Made by a program: the position numbers and the translations under genes
Part shown: one piece after another, positions 21,401 to 34,589 of the stretch
How the letters are laid out: each line of letters opens with the position of its first letter
How positions within the stretch are numbered: position 1 is the first letter of the stretch
Source: Macrocystis pyrifera
Taxonomy: Eukaryota > Sar > Phaeophyceae > Laminariales > Laminariaceae
DNA: 64,000 bases
Direction of reading: 5' to 3'
Assembly (NCBI GenBank): GCA_031763025.1
Contig: JASSKH010000006.1
Coordinates: forward strand, 15,403,479 to 15,467,478
The notes under the pieces: model-generated
The model's input: only the letters and a program-made list of their open reading frames with translations
What the model was told of the DNA's origin: nothing
Database searches by the model: none

Positions 21401-24400
21401 GAATTTTGTCATACTAATCAGAGTGTGCGTTGCATAGTGTTTTATTGCGGTTGATAAGAAGGCAATCTCGTTTGCGGGCGAAATCTCCGCAGCACTGCAG
21501 CACACAACAAGAACAATCGTTGTTCGCATGCATGTAGTATATGATAGACGGCGCTCCGCCTGTCTCGGTGTTGACTCGCACTATGAAGGGTTGGAGCTCA
21601 CTTCAAGTAGTTGTACACCTGGTACATGCTACTTGTGAGTTCCCAATTGTTTTTTTTTGTTTTCACGTGCGCGTGCAAACCGATCGGAATATACTTGTTT
21701 AATCCGAATATGGTGCGTGCGTGCATGGCTCCGATGACAGGGAACAGCTCGGGGGTAACAGACACCTTGTTTCGGACGGGTTGTTCTTCGCCAAAACCCT
21801 TAACCGGACGCTCGTCGAATTCCCCATTCAAGATTCAAGGTGATCACGCGTATAATACTGTACTCTTGCAGGAGTATTTATGTGTTTTTCTGCCTTGATT
21901 GATATGTTATCATGATGTTTCAGTTTTGAATTGTGTCGACGCGCTGCCGTCGTGTTTTGCTTTTGTGTATCACACACGCAGCGATTTACATATATGCATG
22001 TGTTTTCCAAAAGCTCAATGGCTGCATGGTCGGAATTTAATCATAATTACAACGGATATACCGAACGACGAATAATGATTGGTTGACTACCTTCCGCAAC
22101 GTTGTCAGCATCCCATGCCGCCCTGAACCGTTTGACAAAGAGCCCAGCGCCACAGTCCGGGACGCACATAACCGATTAGACCATTGACCTACACATTAGT
22201 GGGTAAAACATGGGGTCAGCGTCCTAACGAGAGCTAGCAGCTGTTAACGCAGTCCCGTGTTGAGTACGTACCTCGTGCCGTAAGCATCTCTATCGACCAA
22301 ACACGAGCAATTTACGATGTCTCTCGAGTCGAGCAAGTTGAATTATGTCGTGAAATGTTGCACACATAAACATCGTTTCTCCGAGCGTAGGCCTCTCAGG
22401 GTGATTGTTCGGCTTTCAACGGAGGTTTAGTGTTGCTCGTATGTTTTTGGGCAGTATTGCACGCAGTGTTCAATATAAGGTGCTACTTCCCGAGGAAGCA
22501 AACGTGAGACGGGGGGATGAAGAACGAAGACATTCAAGTCCTATGCTTTCTCCTTTTCGCAGACACACAGTTTTGACGGGAGTTCCGCCGCCTGCAGACA
22601 CGCTATTTTCTTACACTGCCCGCAAAGAGTTCCATCACTTTGTGTGGCTCATTATAATCGTTTCCATCCGAACTTCGTCCCTGGTCTAGACCAAGCTCAG
22701 GTTGTGGTGGAGGCTAGATCCAGATCGGAGCAGACAAAGTATATGTTAGGGAATGTAGCCCAGAGCGACGCAATCCGGACTTATATTTTACTCAATCTGT
22801 CAAAAAAAAATTGCCTCGGTGAAATTTCCGTTTTGCCCATCGGGGTTTGAAGATCTTGTTCAGATATGACTTTATCGGTAGCGTGTTTGATTTGGCGGCA
22901 GTCAAACGCTCGGCAATTGAAGGCCGTGGCATTTTGATACACACTATTCTACGATTAATAGGCTCTTTGGCAGGGGTTGGGACGGTAGTCAGAAACGACA
23001 GAATGCTGCGTTTTCAAGTTCATCGGGAACGGTATACCTCCGGAATGGTCGGGACGGCAAGCAACGAAGGCCGATATAATGTTGTTGGGTAACGATATGA
23101 CTCCGTAACGTTATTTTTGGAACGAGAAATCTCGGTATCCAAATGTCGAATAATTTTGGCACACGACGACGACTACGTGATTATCGAAGAAACATGGCTG
23201 CAAACGCGGCAACATGGAGGTCACCGCGGTACTACGATGGAAATGGCGATGATGCGGTAGTTGTCGCGATGGCGTGATTTCTAGGATTCAGATACTCGTC
23301 TCGTTTCCGATATTCCGCATTCCTTTTGTCAACTGATGTAACGCGAGACGATTAAAATGGACATGTCGAAGGCTTTGATCTGCAGTACGCATTTCGAAAC
23401 GTACATTTAGCTCACGAACCGTGCTGTGGTTCGTGTTGTGTATCGAGGTGAAACATTTCTTGATAGCATTAACAAAACAATGGACGCATATGTTCAAGGT
23501 CCTTGGCCGTAAACGGTGTGTCGACGTTCCCGCCTAATTGCCCACATCAACCCCGTATCTTGTTCAATACCCTCGCCGCGTTTGCTCATTTATTAGCATG
23601 AGCTTGGAGCTCATGACGTGGCCAGTCAAGATTTTCGTTAAAAATGATTTCACTTAGAACAATCCGGCCGACTTTTCGCGCAATGACGCTCGTCCTTTAC
23701 CCTCGTCGCACGCTGTCTGCCATTCGCAGAGTCGCACCGTTTGGTGAAAGCCATTTGGGGTTGGGCGCGTACTGGGACCTCTCGAAGCTCTGCATGTGAG
23801 TGGATATCTGCCCTGCCGATGGGATTCGTGCTGTTTTGTACCTGGTAGTAGTCGCCGCAAGCGGTTAAAACGTACCAGGCACCTCAGTAGTGAATTTTCA
23901 GTGTGTATGCTAAATGTCTGTAGCGTGTGCTTCTACTGATAAAATATCCCCCTGGTCGAAGACGTATCCGTGGCATACTCTTATTTTATGGCTCATTCAG
24001 GGGGCATTCAACACGATATAACGCTGTCGCCTTCTGTTTAAGGCGCTTACTGTTTGACGTCACACGCTCGAGTCGGACTGTAGATCCCACTCCAATTTTT
24101 GTGTGCAACACAGTGTTCGCGCTGCGCAACAAGCAATCCCTTCGCGTCGCCTTCGCGAAAACTAAAATGCTCGAAATGCTGAAGGCCACAGCGCATAACG
24201 GTACCGTACTCTTGGGCACTCGTGCAAGGGGCTCTGAGTCTCTGTAATGTGAAGTGGATAGATTAAAAAGACACCTCTACCATATCTACCATAGCACGGC
24301 TCACCAATCTGAACATCTGAAGCATCACATCCATATGTGGAGCGTCTGTTCGGCGGCGCCACGCGTGCCGCAGATATTGTTTTGCATAGATAGGCTTGAG

Positions 24401-24579
24401 CACGCTCCACAATGCGGCCTGACGTGGTTGTTACCCTTCGATCCGACATATCCTTCGTTGGGCGGCCACGCTTGTTCTCTAGCGCGTCCTCGTCTCCGGG
24501 TTTCCGGTGACTAATATCTAGATGTGTGATTGGAACACACCAAAAAAACGTGCATCGTTTAACACACCGCGAATAAAAC
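18463..24579. other. long stretch without a confident gene
   Basis: Read on both strands. Best candidates are weak. At 21598-21831 (minus) an open frame of 77 codons reads as ordinary protein (NGEFDERPVKGFGEEQPVRN, IPIGLHAHVKTKKN) and could be a last exon. At 20370-20640 (plus) there is an open frame of doubtful quality. No transposon motif, tandem repeat or RNA gene was recognised. The longest ORF (24162-24773, minus, 203 codons) runs into a dispersed repeat and is not accepted. Confidence 0.35.
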
Positions 24580-25322
24580 TTCGGCTGGTTCGTGCCTACC
24601 GGAGAGCGGCCGTGACCCGAAGCATTTTCATCACAGTAGCTTGTGTTGCTCTCGAGGTCGCTCCTACACAGGTCCTCAACAGAGACCTTAAAAACGTCGA
24701 CGTAGAGGTGCTGCAGCAGTGGTCGAAATTGGCGGTAACTTCCGGTGCACATGAGACCAAAAGCAGCCCCCAACTGCAGGTTTGCACTTCACTTGCGAAC
24801 AGCTACAGTTCCTGACTAGAAACTGCAGCCCCCGAAATTGAGGGATGCTCTGGGTTATGCAAGAGCTTCGGGGGCGCTAGAGAGAAGTTCTAGGCACCCA
24901 AGGACGAATCACGAGGTGTGTTCGTGTGGTTCAAGTTGCCAACGAGTGACACAACTGATCTTCATAAATCGCTGAAATGTTTCATTTCACGCGCGGCAGC
25001 AAGGTACGATGGCTACATCATCGACGAAGAAATGGTCTTCACGAAAAGACTGCTATTCTCCAGGCGGATGATACATCTATTTTTGGGTCGTCGTCGAAAA
25101 TGCTGCAGGGCGCAAACCTAGGTTCCAAATTATTACATATCTGGTAGGTAATAAGTTAGTGGGCCTAAAAAGACAAAAAAAGGGCTGAAAAGCTCTGGAT
25201 TCTTGTACATTTGCATCAAATATTATAAAACGTCGAAATACGGATATTGGTTGCAAACCCCTTAGTCTAGTTCCAAGTCGTATATATATGTTGCCGAAAC
25301 GCCTACGCGGCGGGTACTTGAC
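24580..25322 (+). repeat. dispersed 0.75-kb repeat R7, copy 1
   Basis: Matches 40786-41556 in the same orientation along its whole length, with many substitutions and small indels. Landmarks: CTTCGGCTGG(T/C)TCGTG at the start, AGCAGCCCCCAAC / AACAGCCCCCGAC, AAATTGAGGGAT, ATGGCTACATCATCGACGAA (25009) and TTCCAAGTCGTAT near the end. The reading frame from 25009 starts MATSSTKKWSS and is broken soon after. Copy ends are sharp (GCGGGTACTTGAC, then unrelated sequence). No terminal repeats seen. Confidence 0.8.
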
Positions 25323-27282
25323 ACTTTACGCGTTCCTCAGGGTTATCGCGTCCTTTAGGACTGCAGTCCCGTTTTGGGGAAGAACTACTTGGAATTTGAG
25401 TGGTTTGTCCCCAAAACTGACTTTAAGAGACTGCAGACCGACAAGAGTTAAGAGCGAAGAAGGTAGAATATCGTTAGTAATGGAATTAGGCAACATTTTG
25501 GTCGTTTTGATGTTTAGAATAGCGTTTCACAGCAGTGCGACGCGCAAACTTGCATATTACCAGGTATGCATTGACATGTCAGGCCGAGAGGTTAGAGGGG
25601 GTACACCGTACTTGTGGGCTCAAATACCCAACTGTTGTTGCCTGATGGGGCATCGAACCGAGGATCTACCCAATATGGGCGGAACGCACTTGTGTGCTTC
25701 AACGTTTTACCCGGTGTTCGGCACACCTGGCCTGTGGGACTGCTTATCGGGATTCGCACTGTATTATAATAAATCGGTGACTGTGTGAGATACAGAGATC
25801 CTCGTACTCGACACTTAAGAAAAATGACAGTAGGCGCAGTACGCACTAAAGGGGCGTTCATCAGCTAGGGCACGTTTCGCGTGCTCACCTTGTTGGAGTT
25901 GTTGCTGTTGTCGTTTTGGTTGCTCCGTGTTTCGAAACGAAAACTACCGTATTCTGCTCCTTCCCTCACCTAGTACGAACGCAAACGGCCGATGGTCCGG
26001 CAAGTACGTATGTGCACGAGAAAACATTGCCTTTCACGTTGAATGGTAAACCACCATCCCTAAATGCAATTAAATGAATCTTTCTGCTGTACTTACACGT
26101 TTACATCACCTCTGCGAAACATGCATAATACCGATTCCAACACAGCTAGCGTCTGTGGAATCGGAGGAGTAGGAGCATGAGCCTACTTGCAACGCTGATT
26201 CGATCGGAATGGAATTCGACCTGCCCGGGAGGGTATGTGCTGCAATATTTATCTATTAATAGCTGCTTTGTCCAGTTTTAGTTCCGGTGGTTGTACGTTT
26301 ACCACGGTCTACCCTTAAGCGCGACCGAGAACTGGAACCGCCCGAGTCAGTCACCACTGCGTCTTAATTGGCGTCATCCCATCAACCCGGGCAAAAAAAA
26401 ACAAGCGTAGCTTACCATGCCGTGTTTTTGACATGCAGTCCTTAGTTTGTGCAGAGGGATAGCTCCGTGCGCGCCCCACTCCGGGTTGCGATCTCCATTT
26501 TTTGTACCGGGCTGTTTGGGTATACTGTTTTCCACGGATATCCTGTTGTTGCTGCTGCTTATGCCCCGTGGTTTGAAGTTTGTTCGAGTGGGAGATGTGG
26601 AGATGTGGTGGAGACCTTTCGTATTGTGAGGGCAGGTTTAAACACACGCACACTGCATGAAACTAGTGTTGCTGTCATGGTCTTCTCATCGGCTTGAAGA
26701 GATACAGTGGGTTCATATCTCGCTTGGACGTTTTGTTTACCTCTTTTACCCTTCTCAGCATCTACATCTTTCCCGACAAATACTGCACATTTTCGTTCGC
26801 CGGTTACTTTGAAAGTCGTCAATTGCTGGGAAAAGCAATCGTGGCGCAATATTCGATCACCCACGGTTATTAGCGCTCGATGAGGCGGTTTTGCCCAGCG
26901 CCATTTAAACTAGTCAGGTGTTACACTGATTCAACTCCTCAGAGAATATCAGAGGGCTTCATTCATTCTGAAACCGCCTATTCTTGATACGTGACGTGCA
27001 CACTCGCCAATAGTGAGCTACCCGCAAGGGCCATTTAAGTGTTTCTCAAAGCGTACGAAAACTGTCACGACCGGATGGACCTTGTTGAAATATCCAATCA
27101 ACTAGTGTTTTGTAGGAAAGAGGCGCAACAGCTCTGCATTGAGACCACGCAAGGTTTGGGCTGGCACGGTGTTGCTCTTTGTCACTACTGTGTTGAAGTG
27201 TTAAGTTTACAGCCACACAAGGTCGTACTCACGCGACCAGTTATAAACACAGCATAAGTCACACACACCCCGAGCTCGCAGG
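25323..27282. other. no confident gene
   Basis: An ORF of 166 codons (25288-25788, plus) starts inside repeat R7, is Cys/Trp-rich and unrecognised, and is treated as chance. Nothing else stands out. Confidence 0.4.
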
Positions 27283-27875
27283 TTGGACTACTACAGTATT
27301 ACGCTACTACTGCTATTATTGGCATCGCACATTATGAAGGGTCTTGCATTACCATTGAGTTCGTCAGGGGTTGGAAATTCTTTGTTTCGGGCGGCAAATG
27401 AAAGGCTTGATGCCCGCGAATCCACGTCCGTATCGCTGTCGTCTTTACATCACGCTCGATGGCGTAGGTACCACCGAATTCTGGACTTGGAGCGGTTTCG
27501 GGCTATGGTGACCGAAGGGCAGATACCAGCGGAGAGTTTTGTTACAATTCAGGCGGGAAGGCTCGAGGAGGGCCTGACCAGCCATCTGCACACCGAAGAC
27601 GACACCATCGCGTTTTTCGAGGACTACGTCGGCTCGCAGGCGAGTTTACGATGTCCTCTGTTCGACACGCAGACGTTCTACGGAGGTGCATGCTTACAGT
27701 TGTCAGTCAGTCTCTAGACGAAGCAAGCTGTGCGTACACGGATTTGACTCTGCGTAGTTTCGTTGCGCGGGCAGCAGTGCAGCAACAGCCGCGCAGCTTC
27801 ATCAAAACCGTCTCCGCGTTGTCTACCGACCAAGAGTCCGCTGCAACACCTATCGCAACCACTCCCAAAAACTGA
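27283..27875 (+). CDS. candidate exon(s) of an unknown, possibly membrane or secreted protein
   Basis: After an acceptor-like CTCGCAG (27279), a frame runs to 27717. It starts with a hydrophobic segment (SITLLLLLLASHI) and continues with soluble-protein-like text (RFRAMVTEGQIPAESFVTIQ, HTEDDTIAFFEDYVGSQ). Near 27660 coding quality seems to pass to another frame that runs to a stop at 27875 (FVARAAVQQQPRSFIKTVSA). No intron of normal length explains the switch, so a frameshift is possible. The hydrophobic start could be a signal peptide or a membrane helix, but no ATG precedes it. Family unknown. Confidence 0.4.
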
Positions 27876-28228
27876 CACGTTGAATGGTAACGCTGGGAGA
27901 TAGTCGAACGGACGCACGTGCTGCTACCGTGTGCCTGCGTGCGGCTATGGTGGTCCCGACTGCACTCAAACTACACACTGCAGAAATGCGAGGGAACCCA
28001 TTCAACCCGCAAAGCTACCGCTGGGTGCATCGTACAAAACCAGTACCTAGCGTATCCCGAGATATATATGGCTTGACACGAAAGCCAAGTTTGAAACGCC
28101 CGGTTTAAAATTGTTTCCGAGTCGCTTGTGCTTTGTTTAGTCTTCTCCCGGCAAGCACGACTCTAGTAATATTAAATAGGAATGAGGATGTCGTGAGTGA
28201 GTATCATACTTGGTGGTGTTTTTTTCAG

Positions 28229-28440
28229 GAGACGAGATATCTGGCGTGAATGCGCATATCTTCCCCCCTGGACGTGTGTGCTTGCGTCGAGATATCTCGT
28301 GTATGTACGTTGATTACGCTGGTCTTGAGTTTGATTTGCATTTCAACGAGCGAATGCATCGGTTTGGTGAGACGTTGGAAATCTGGAGTAAATGTGCCTT
28401 CCAGAACACTACATTGCACCAATGTGGTTTTGCTTTATAA
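28229..28440 (+). CDS. candidate exon, unknown protein
   Basis: A strong acceptor (GTTTTTTTCAG) is followed by an open frame of 70 codons ending at TAA, reading DEISGVNAHIFPPGRVCLRR and LEFDLHFNERMHRFGETLEI. It could be a last exon. The two neighbours 27283-27875 and 30386-30649 are on the same strand, but phases were not reconciled into one gene. Confidence 0.3.
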
Positions 28441-30385
28441 GAACACTGCCAAACAACAGCAGTATATATGAGGTGGTTTGCGCCGGTTGACTGTTTGGCA
28501 GTATATGCACAGGGGAAGTCCTCTACATCAAGCGCCATGTATCCACCCACAAGTACATGACGGAGGTCAGAACGCCATGTGATCGGCCCATCTGCAGCAT
28601 ATCGGATCACGGAGCACTTCAGGTCCCTCCCAGATGCCCTTCACTGTGTCCTCCAAACCACGGAACAACTCAGTCGGAACACCGTTGGTTGCTTGCTCGC
28701 GTACGTAATGTGCTGTATGCATGTTGTCTTGTTTGATTCTCGAGTTAACTGTGGTTACATTTCCGGGGTGTATCGACCCTATGTATCCATATCTTGTACG
28801 CATGTACCAGACAATTGTGAATACGTCAAAGCTAACCTGAGGACTTGTGATGATTGGACGTAGCGTCAGAGGTTTGGCCAGATCACGCTACATTGGCACA
28901 TTGGCTAATGAGCGTTTCCAATACCTGGTATACGACAGCTTGTTGTGGTGGACGTTGCCTCGTTGTGCGCCGCTATTTATCCCCGGTGGACCGTTTTCCG
29001 GCTAGGGTATATAGTGCCGTTAACACCTCGCGTCGTATCGCTGTGGCTCTGCGAATTCGAATTTTTTCCCACGTTTACATGTCTCTGGTCGAAATCACGC
29101 AATACTTGCCGCATTTTGTCTTCGATTGCGAAACTCAAGTAGGACTCCATGGAGTTTAACCTTTTCACACACGAAACAATTCGACCACACTGCGATTTTT
29201 TAGAAGCGTTTATATCGATCTAGCGCCATCCGGTGACTAGGACCTCGTTACGTGGGCTTGGTACCACCCTGATGGCTTCACACGATTGAGTCGTATCGTT
29301 CTCGCTGGACGTACAGGTGGCAAACGTTCCCCCCCTGCTGCCAGTTACATGCGTACCTATCGGTATGCAAGCGAGCGGGATGGTCTACCGTTCAGACCTA
29401 CCAGTACTGTAAAGTTGAGACATATCCTCAAAGAGGTTGGTTGCACCTGGAAAACCTCCAACTATGGTATCAATGGGTTCGTGCATACGCGCTTCCTACA
29501 GTAGTAGATATTTCGTGCAATAAAACACCAAGACGCATGCCTAGTGCGAAGTGCAGCTGTCCATACGTTTTCAGTGCATGACGATGATACGATAATCCGA
29601 ACATGAATGATGGGAACGCGCGTGCTCTGGTTCTCAGAGTTCATTAGGTTTCCGCGACGCGCATCGTTATTATTGTCAGCCTAACCGTAGCCCTAACCCG
29701 TCGTCAGGGCATACATGCGCATGACGAAAAACCAAGGTTTCCATATGATTAATAACAATGGTGCCTGATACACAAGTAGGAAAACAAGTGCACGCGTCTT
29801 GTCAAGGATAGTTGGATATCAGTGCGAATGATTATCTACGGTAGGGAGGGGTATGATGCCATTTTTTCACGTCCGTAATTATGCGATTCGGGCGGTTGAC
29901 TCTGTACCTTTCTTGACTTTGGATTCAAAGAGAGTGTGGCTGGTGCAGCATATTGAACGAACCCTCGGCGGTGCATATCGCAAAAAACCAGAGCAGAATA
30001 GTAATAGTAAAATCGTACCAAGTATGAAGTAAGACTGAAAAATAATGAGGATAGTCACTCGGCCAGGTGGCTCTGCGCGACTGCAAAGAAAGGACCTCAA
30101 ACTGACCCCCCTCCTACCGTGACAGGACTCTTGGATGCTTTACCGAACCTCTGTTATTAGTTTTTACTTCAGTTCTTAGGCCCACTTGGGGTAATGCTGC
30201 CTAAGCACGAGTTTATCATCTTCTACATGTTTCTGGCTGTTTCTGCCCTCAAGAAATAAAGGCCAACGATTATTTTTCTTGAAGGACATGATGCTAGATT
30301 GATGTACCGGCAACTCTTCCGAGGGAAGCGCTCTAATTTTGAGATGTGTGTGCACTCGCTTTTAACGTGAAACTTGCTTGTGCAG
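28441..30385. other. no confident gene
   Basis: Several open frames are protein-like for short runs (for example 29370-29504 plus, with STVKLRHILKEVGCTWKTSN) but lack good splice borders. No repeats recognised. Confidence 0.3.
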
Positions 30386-30649
30386 GTTATCGTCATGGAG
30401 TATACGTGGAAAAGTGGCCTCGAGCGTACCGCGCTTCGATACCTCGAGCCCAACCCGTTCTACTCGGGTGTTGTAAATACCCTTATCGAAGAACAAGAGG
30501 TGCGTGTTGTCTACGTAATGAATTTCGGTAGCATTCCTTATACCGGTAACTTATGGTGCCATCCCCATGCCCGTTTGTGAGGGCGCTCACCCTAACCCAT
30601 GCCCTAGGTGGAACGGAAGAAGCCCATTAGGGCAATGACCTCCGTTTGA
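30386..30649 (+). CDS. 3' end of an unknown gene, two exons
   Basis: Exon 30386-30499 (38 codons, phase 0 to 0; acceptor CTTGTGCAG, donor GAG|GTGCGT) reads VIVMEYTWKSGLERTALRYL, then EPNPFYSGVVNTLIEEQE. A 108-base intron with CCTAACCC about 17 bases before CCCTAG leads to the last exon 30608-30649 (VERKKPIRAMTSV, then TGA). The phase fits exactly. I cannot name the family. It is short, charged and soluble-looking. Upstream exons should lie within 27-30 kb on this strand. Confidence 0.5.
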
Positions 30650-31149
30650 ACGGCTGCACGCCCTTTTTTGGTGTCTGATAGGTCTTCTCGGTTGTTTTTC
30701 GCCATTCTATAATGACGATATGATCAACACATGATCAATATGCAGTCAAGAAAACATGAAGATTTACGCAAATACGCCATCAATATACCCTCAAGATATA
30801 TGTCAAGATATAGCCAAGATATGCTCAAGATATAATAATGAGATTCAACGTCTCGAAGTAGGGGCAAATCTTGCTGCCGTTGTTGCGGACGGAATCCATA
30901 CTCTCATACGTACGAGCAATCACTGTTAATATTATAGAAGCGAACTCTCTATCTTGCAGCCACGTATGCCAAACGTGGTATTCGATGCGCTTACCAAAAC
31001 GGTGCTTGTTACTCATTAGTAAACGCCATACAGTAGTTTCCCCTGTTTCATATCGGGACTATCGAAGACTCAGTACTATCGGGGACGAGTTCGGTTGGTG
31101 GCACCGGTAGGAGACATGATACGCTATTAATAGATTAATAGTAATAAGT

Positions 31150-31850
31150 GACGACCATTCTCTTCCTTTCTTCGATTGATAAGCATTATTGAAGGAGTCG
31201 TGTGGCGTGGGTGGATGGCGAACCTGCTTTGCGTGTTTCGTAGTGTCTGACGCCAAGGGGCTAGGCCTAGTTGACGAACGCAGGACGGAGATGGCAGTCA
31301 GGGCAGCAAGGTACAAGGCGGACTAGCAGGGAGAACCTGGCTATGCTACTCGTACCACAAACTGCTGCCGCTACCTGGAGGGTGCTTTGTGCTTTGGTTT
31401 GCCTGTTATTTTTCCTTGGTTTAGTCTTACTCTGTTTACGAGTAGTGGTGTTTTCCTTGTTTTTGTTTTTTTTTTTCCAGCTCTTTATTTTCAAGTGTCT
31501 GCCATATCCCCTGCGGGGAGGCCACGACAGTTTGTTCCTTCTATTCGTTCCTTTTCTTTCTTCTTTTCCTCTTTCGATTTCTCTTTTGTTTTTGTTTTTT
31601 CTTTGTTCCTTTCGTTTCTCTGGTCCATAGAATGTGTATGTCGTGCCTGTCGTATCCAGTATGATGACATGGCATTGCATTGCTCACTGTGCTTACTGCA
31701 ACGTGGCAACGTAGTATCTGTGTGGCGTAGCTTTGTGACCACATAACTTGTATCTGTTCTATTGGTGGGATGGAAGAATCGGCACCGACACTGGTTGTGC
31801 TGGATGTTGACGGATAGAAAGAACGGTTTACTGTGAAGAAAACAACAACA
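31150..31850 (-). repeat. dispersed repeat R1, copy 3 (inverted)
   Basis: Reverse complement of R1 copy 1 across nearly its full length. On the minus strand it has the segment ending TAAACCGTTCTTTC, CAATGCAATGCCATGTCATC, the A-rich block, GTCGTGGCCTCCCCGCAG, GTTTGTGGTACGAGTAGC and CATCCACCCACGCCAC, in that order. The ORFs here (31267-31907) are shadows of the A-rich block. Confidence 0.75.
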
Positions 31851-32362
31851 TCCAAGCGTTACCGCTGTATTCTGCAACGTAGGGGGCAGCATACATAATG
31901 TGTACACTGCAATCGCAACGACTTCTATGAATAATGGGATCTCCAGTAGTTCCAGATATTCACATGCGCCCCGTTGGCAGTTTTCACCCTTGAATCATAC
32001 CAGATACCAGGTATGCAGTACGCGATGCTCAGCACGCGGTATGACTTTACACATAGACCTCGTACGCTTCAATGAATGCTCTACACTGCCCTAGTAATAG
32101 GCAAGGGCAGCGGATGAGGTTTTAACGCAATCTCTGAACGTGCCAGTGTTTGCACATAGAAGTAGGAGGCATAGCTTGAGGCCGCCAGAGAGGACCCGCC
32201 TAAAGTTGGCTACTCCCCAACGCCTTGTCACACCTTCAGTATCCAGGGCCGACGCTATGCGGACATCCCCGGTGCTTACCGTGTCAAACGGAACCCGGGG
32301 CCGGAGTTCGGTTTGATTTTCACACGCTTATCAATCCCGTTTCTTCCTTTTGATGACCGTAG

Positions 32363-32443
32363 GACTGGGCAGGTGGGAACTTCGTGGCGTTACAATGGCG
32401 GACGGAGTGGGCCACGGGAAATCTGACCGAGTGCTACGAAGAG
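32363..32443 (+). CDS. candidate exon with a QWRTE motif, fucosyltransferase-like
   Basis: A 27-codon, phase 0 to 0 exon between GACCGTAG and GAAGAG|GTAATG. It reads GGNFVALQWRTEWATGNL followed by TECYEE. The pattern F-V-A-(I/L)-(H/Q)-(W/I)-R-(T/S)-(E/G) is the beta-strand and Arg motif at the start of the donor-binding half in fucosyltransferase-like GT-B enzymes; compare EYVAWHIRTADGE in the gene at 49534-51572. Upstream, 32246-32340 holds an open stretch (RYADIPGAYRVKRNPGPEFG) that could be the preceding exon. Downstream the intron would contain the microsatellite. It may be a single surviving exon of a dead gene. Confidence 0.35.
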
Positions 32444-32537
32444 GTAATGACTACCCCAGCCCCTTTTCGCTTGATCGCTCTTTCCGTTTTTTAGCAGCTC
32501 AGCCATTTATGTAGTAACCATTGTCGTGCCAGGCACG

Positions 32538-32579
32538 TACGTTGTATGTATGTATGCATTTATATGTATGTATGTATGC

Positions 32580-32612
<33 letters not shown>

Positions 32613-32810
32613 TGTATGTATGTATGTATGTATGTATGTATGTATGTATGTATGTATGTATGTATGTATGTATGTATGTATGTATGTATGTATGTATGTA
32701 TGTATGTATGTATGTATGTATGTATGTATGTATGTATGCATGTATCTATATGTATGTATGCATGTATCTATATGTATGTATGCATGTATCTACTGTATCT
32801 ATATGTGTGT
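32538..32810 (+). repeat. (ATGT)n microsatellite
   Basis: About 200 bases of nearly perfect TATG/ATGT tetranucleotide repeat, with degenerate TATGTATGCATGTATCTA units to the right. As 4 is not a multiple of 3, every frame reads the same CMYV-type cycle, giving long spurious ORFs in all three plus frames and one minus frame. Confidence 0.97.
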
Positions 32811-33269
32811 ATGTCTGTATGCCTGTACATCTCCATATGTGTATGTGTTTATGTGTGTATGTCTGTATGTGTATATATGTATCTGTGTATCTTTGTGTCG
32901 ACTATTTGCCGAGGGCAATCATTGTTTCGTAGCATTTTCGTTAACCTAAACGAGCACCAGCGAGGCGAAGAAAGAAACGACAGATAAAACAGAACATGCT
33001 TGTTGACAATGTTGTGTGCGCCAGGCCTTCAAACATAGTTGCCCGACGGAGACGACCGTGTATGATTACAAACGGATGTGTTATAGATTGTATGTATTGC
33101 CCACAGCAAATTGGCAACTTGTGGCTTGCTTCGTAGCTGTTAATCTGTGAGTGGACGCCGCGCCGGGATGGTCGTTGTATAGACGACTTTGTCATCGACT
33201 TTCCTTGTAGAGACCACACGTTGGCGGACATCCACCAGGCATGACAAGGTATGGGGTATGAGTGCACTT

Positions 33270-34589
33270 GTTATTTAAAACATTACGGACAACGGTACAC
33301 TACTCAATACATGTGTCGAAGTGTACGTGAAGCAAACGTAGTCACGACTTGATTAATGGTCTACTGGTGTTTTGGGGACCTGTAGCTGGGACCCTGAAAA
33401 TCCGGTTTCGAGAAGACCAACCAACGACAGATGGAAATGCTTCGATTCTTAACCCAACACCAATACCTGTGTATCATATTGCTATGGTTGGAGATGTTTT
33501 GATAAACGTTTGAAACGATAAAAGCGGAGAACCATCCGCGAACTGTTTTTTTGCATCGTACAAATTCAGATAAACACGTTCATCATTCAACATCATCGGC
33601 GAGGCCATACTCCTACCGTTGTTTTCACCATTCTGGGGATAATTTCAGTAGATTCCAGGTCACCGTGTTCTGTCGAAGTGTGCAGTGTTGGTGTATGCCG
33701 CCCGATCGAAAGGTGTGTGTGTCCAAAACATGGCCATGAGGTGGACAACAAGCGCTTCCAATACAGTTACTGGGGATTTACGAGCGACAAACTCCAACCT
33801 TTCCCACACCTTTCCGTGCAGCTACAAGTCTCCCCCCCCTTCCAACTGGCTAGTTACCACGTGGACTCTCACAGACTGTTAAATTTTGCCTGAGTCGCAT
33901 CTTTCAGAGTCCGGTCTGTTGGGGCGAATACGACGTTGGCCACCGATACTATGGCGCGTGGATGTCCCCCGTCTAGGGCGTCCTTTTTGGTTCGGCGGCA
34001 ATTGACGCGTGTTTGCTGTACACCAGTGCTCCGTTAGAGTGATGGTTAGTTCCGATCGTTTTTGAAGCATGTCGGCAGGCGATCTTGTCGCTGTTTTTTT
34101 CGTAGTTTACGATGATGTATGACGGCTAGCTCTAGTTTGAGTTATGTATCAAGGAAGCTTTGGTCTCACCATAATGACCGCGGACCACGCCCTATGGAGA
34201 TTTACCATCGTCGCCGATACGACGTGCACCTGCCGGCTTATTTTGTCAGGTGACAGCTATAATCGAGGAGCGACGGGCTGAGCTTGGATACGGTAGGCAC
34301 CAGGTGTTTATCAACACAGATTTGCACGGACAAACTTCTGGCACATACAGGGAATCTGTGAGTTGCTATTAGCCGCTAGTTTAATGGTGCGTTGAATGCG
34401 ACAGTTGAATCGAGGTTTCGCACAATGCCGTAGAGGGCTCCGTCCGTACCAGGAAAATGGAGCGATTGTCGACATGTTGTGGGGTTTGGTATTATCTAAA
34501 TTATTCAATGCCTCCACTAGAAGGAGTTTCTTGGCTCACATTGTGCAAGAGGGAGGTCCGGGTCACCTGTGCAAGTAGTAAATACGTAC
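33270..34589. other. no confident gene
   Basis: Nothing with both a protein-like frame and splice borders. The short ORFs here are not accepted. Confidence 0.35.

Noticed and set aside
24162..24773. The longest minus-strand ORF (203 codons)
   Set aside because: About 190 bases of it lie in dispersed repeat R7, it has no recognised domain, and no splice logic supports it.
25650..25680. A box B-like GGTTCGATGCCCC on the minus strand
   Set aside because: No box A at the proper distance and no tRNA fold.
25288..25788. A 166-codon plus-strand ORF
   Set aside because: It starts inside repeat R7 and has a Cys/Trp-rich, non-protein-like translation.
18684..27660. An identical 16-base word GTTTACGATGTCCTCT at about 18685 and 27645
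   Set aside because: One shared 16-mer is close to chance expectation in a window of this size, and the flanks do not match.
32499..32987. Four overlapping long ORFs (80-153 codons) in several frames
   Set aside because: All are translations of the (ATGT)n microsatellite, which has no stop codon in these frames.
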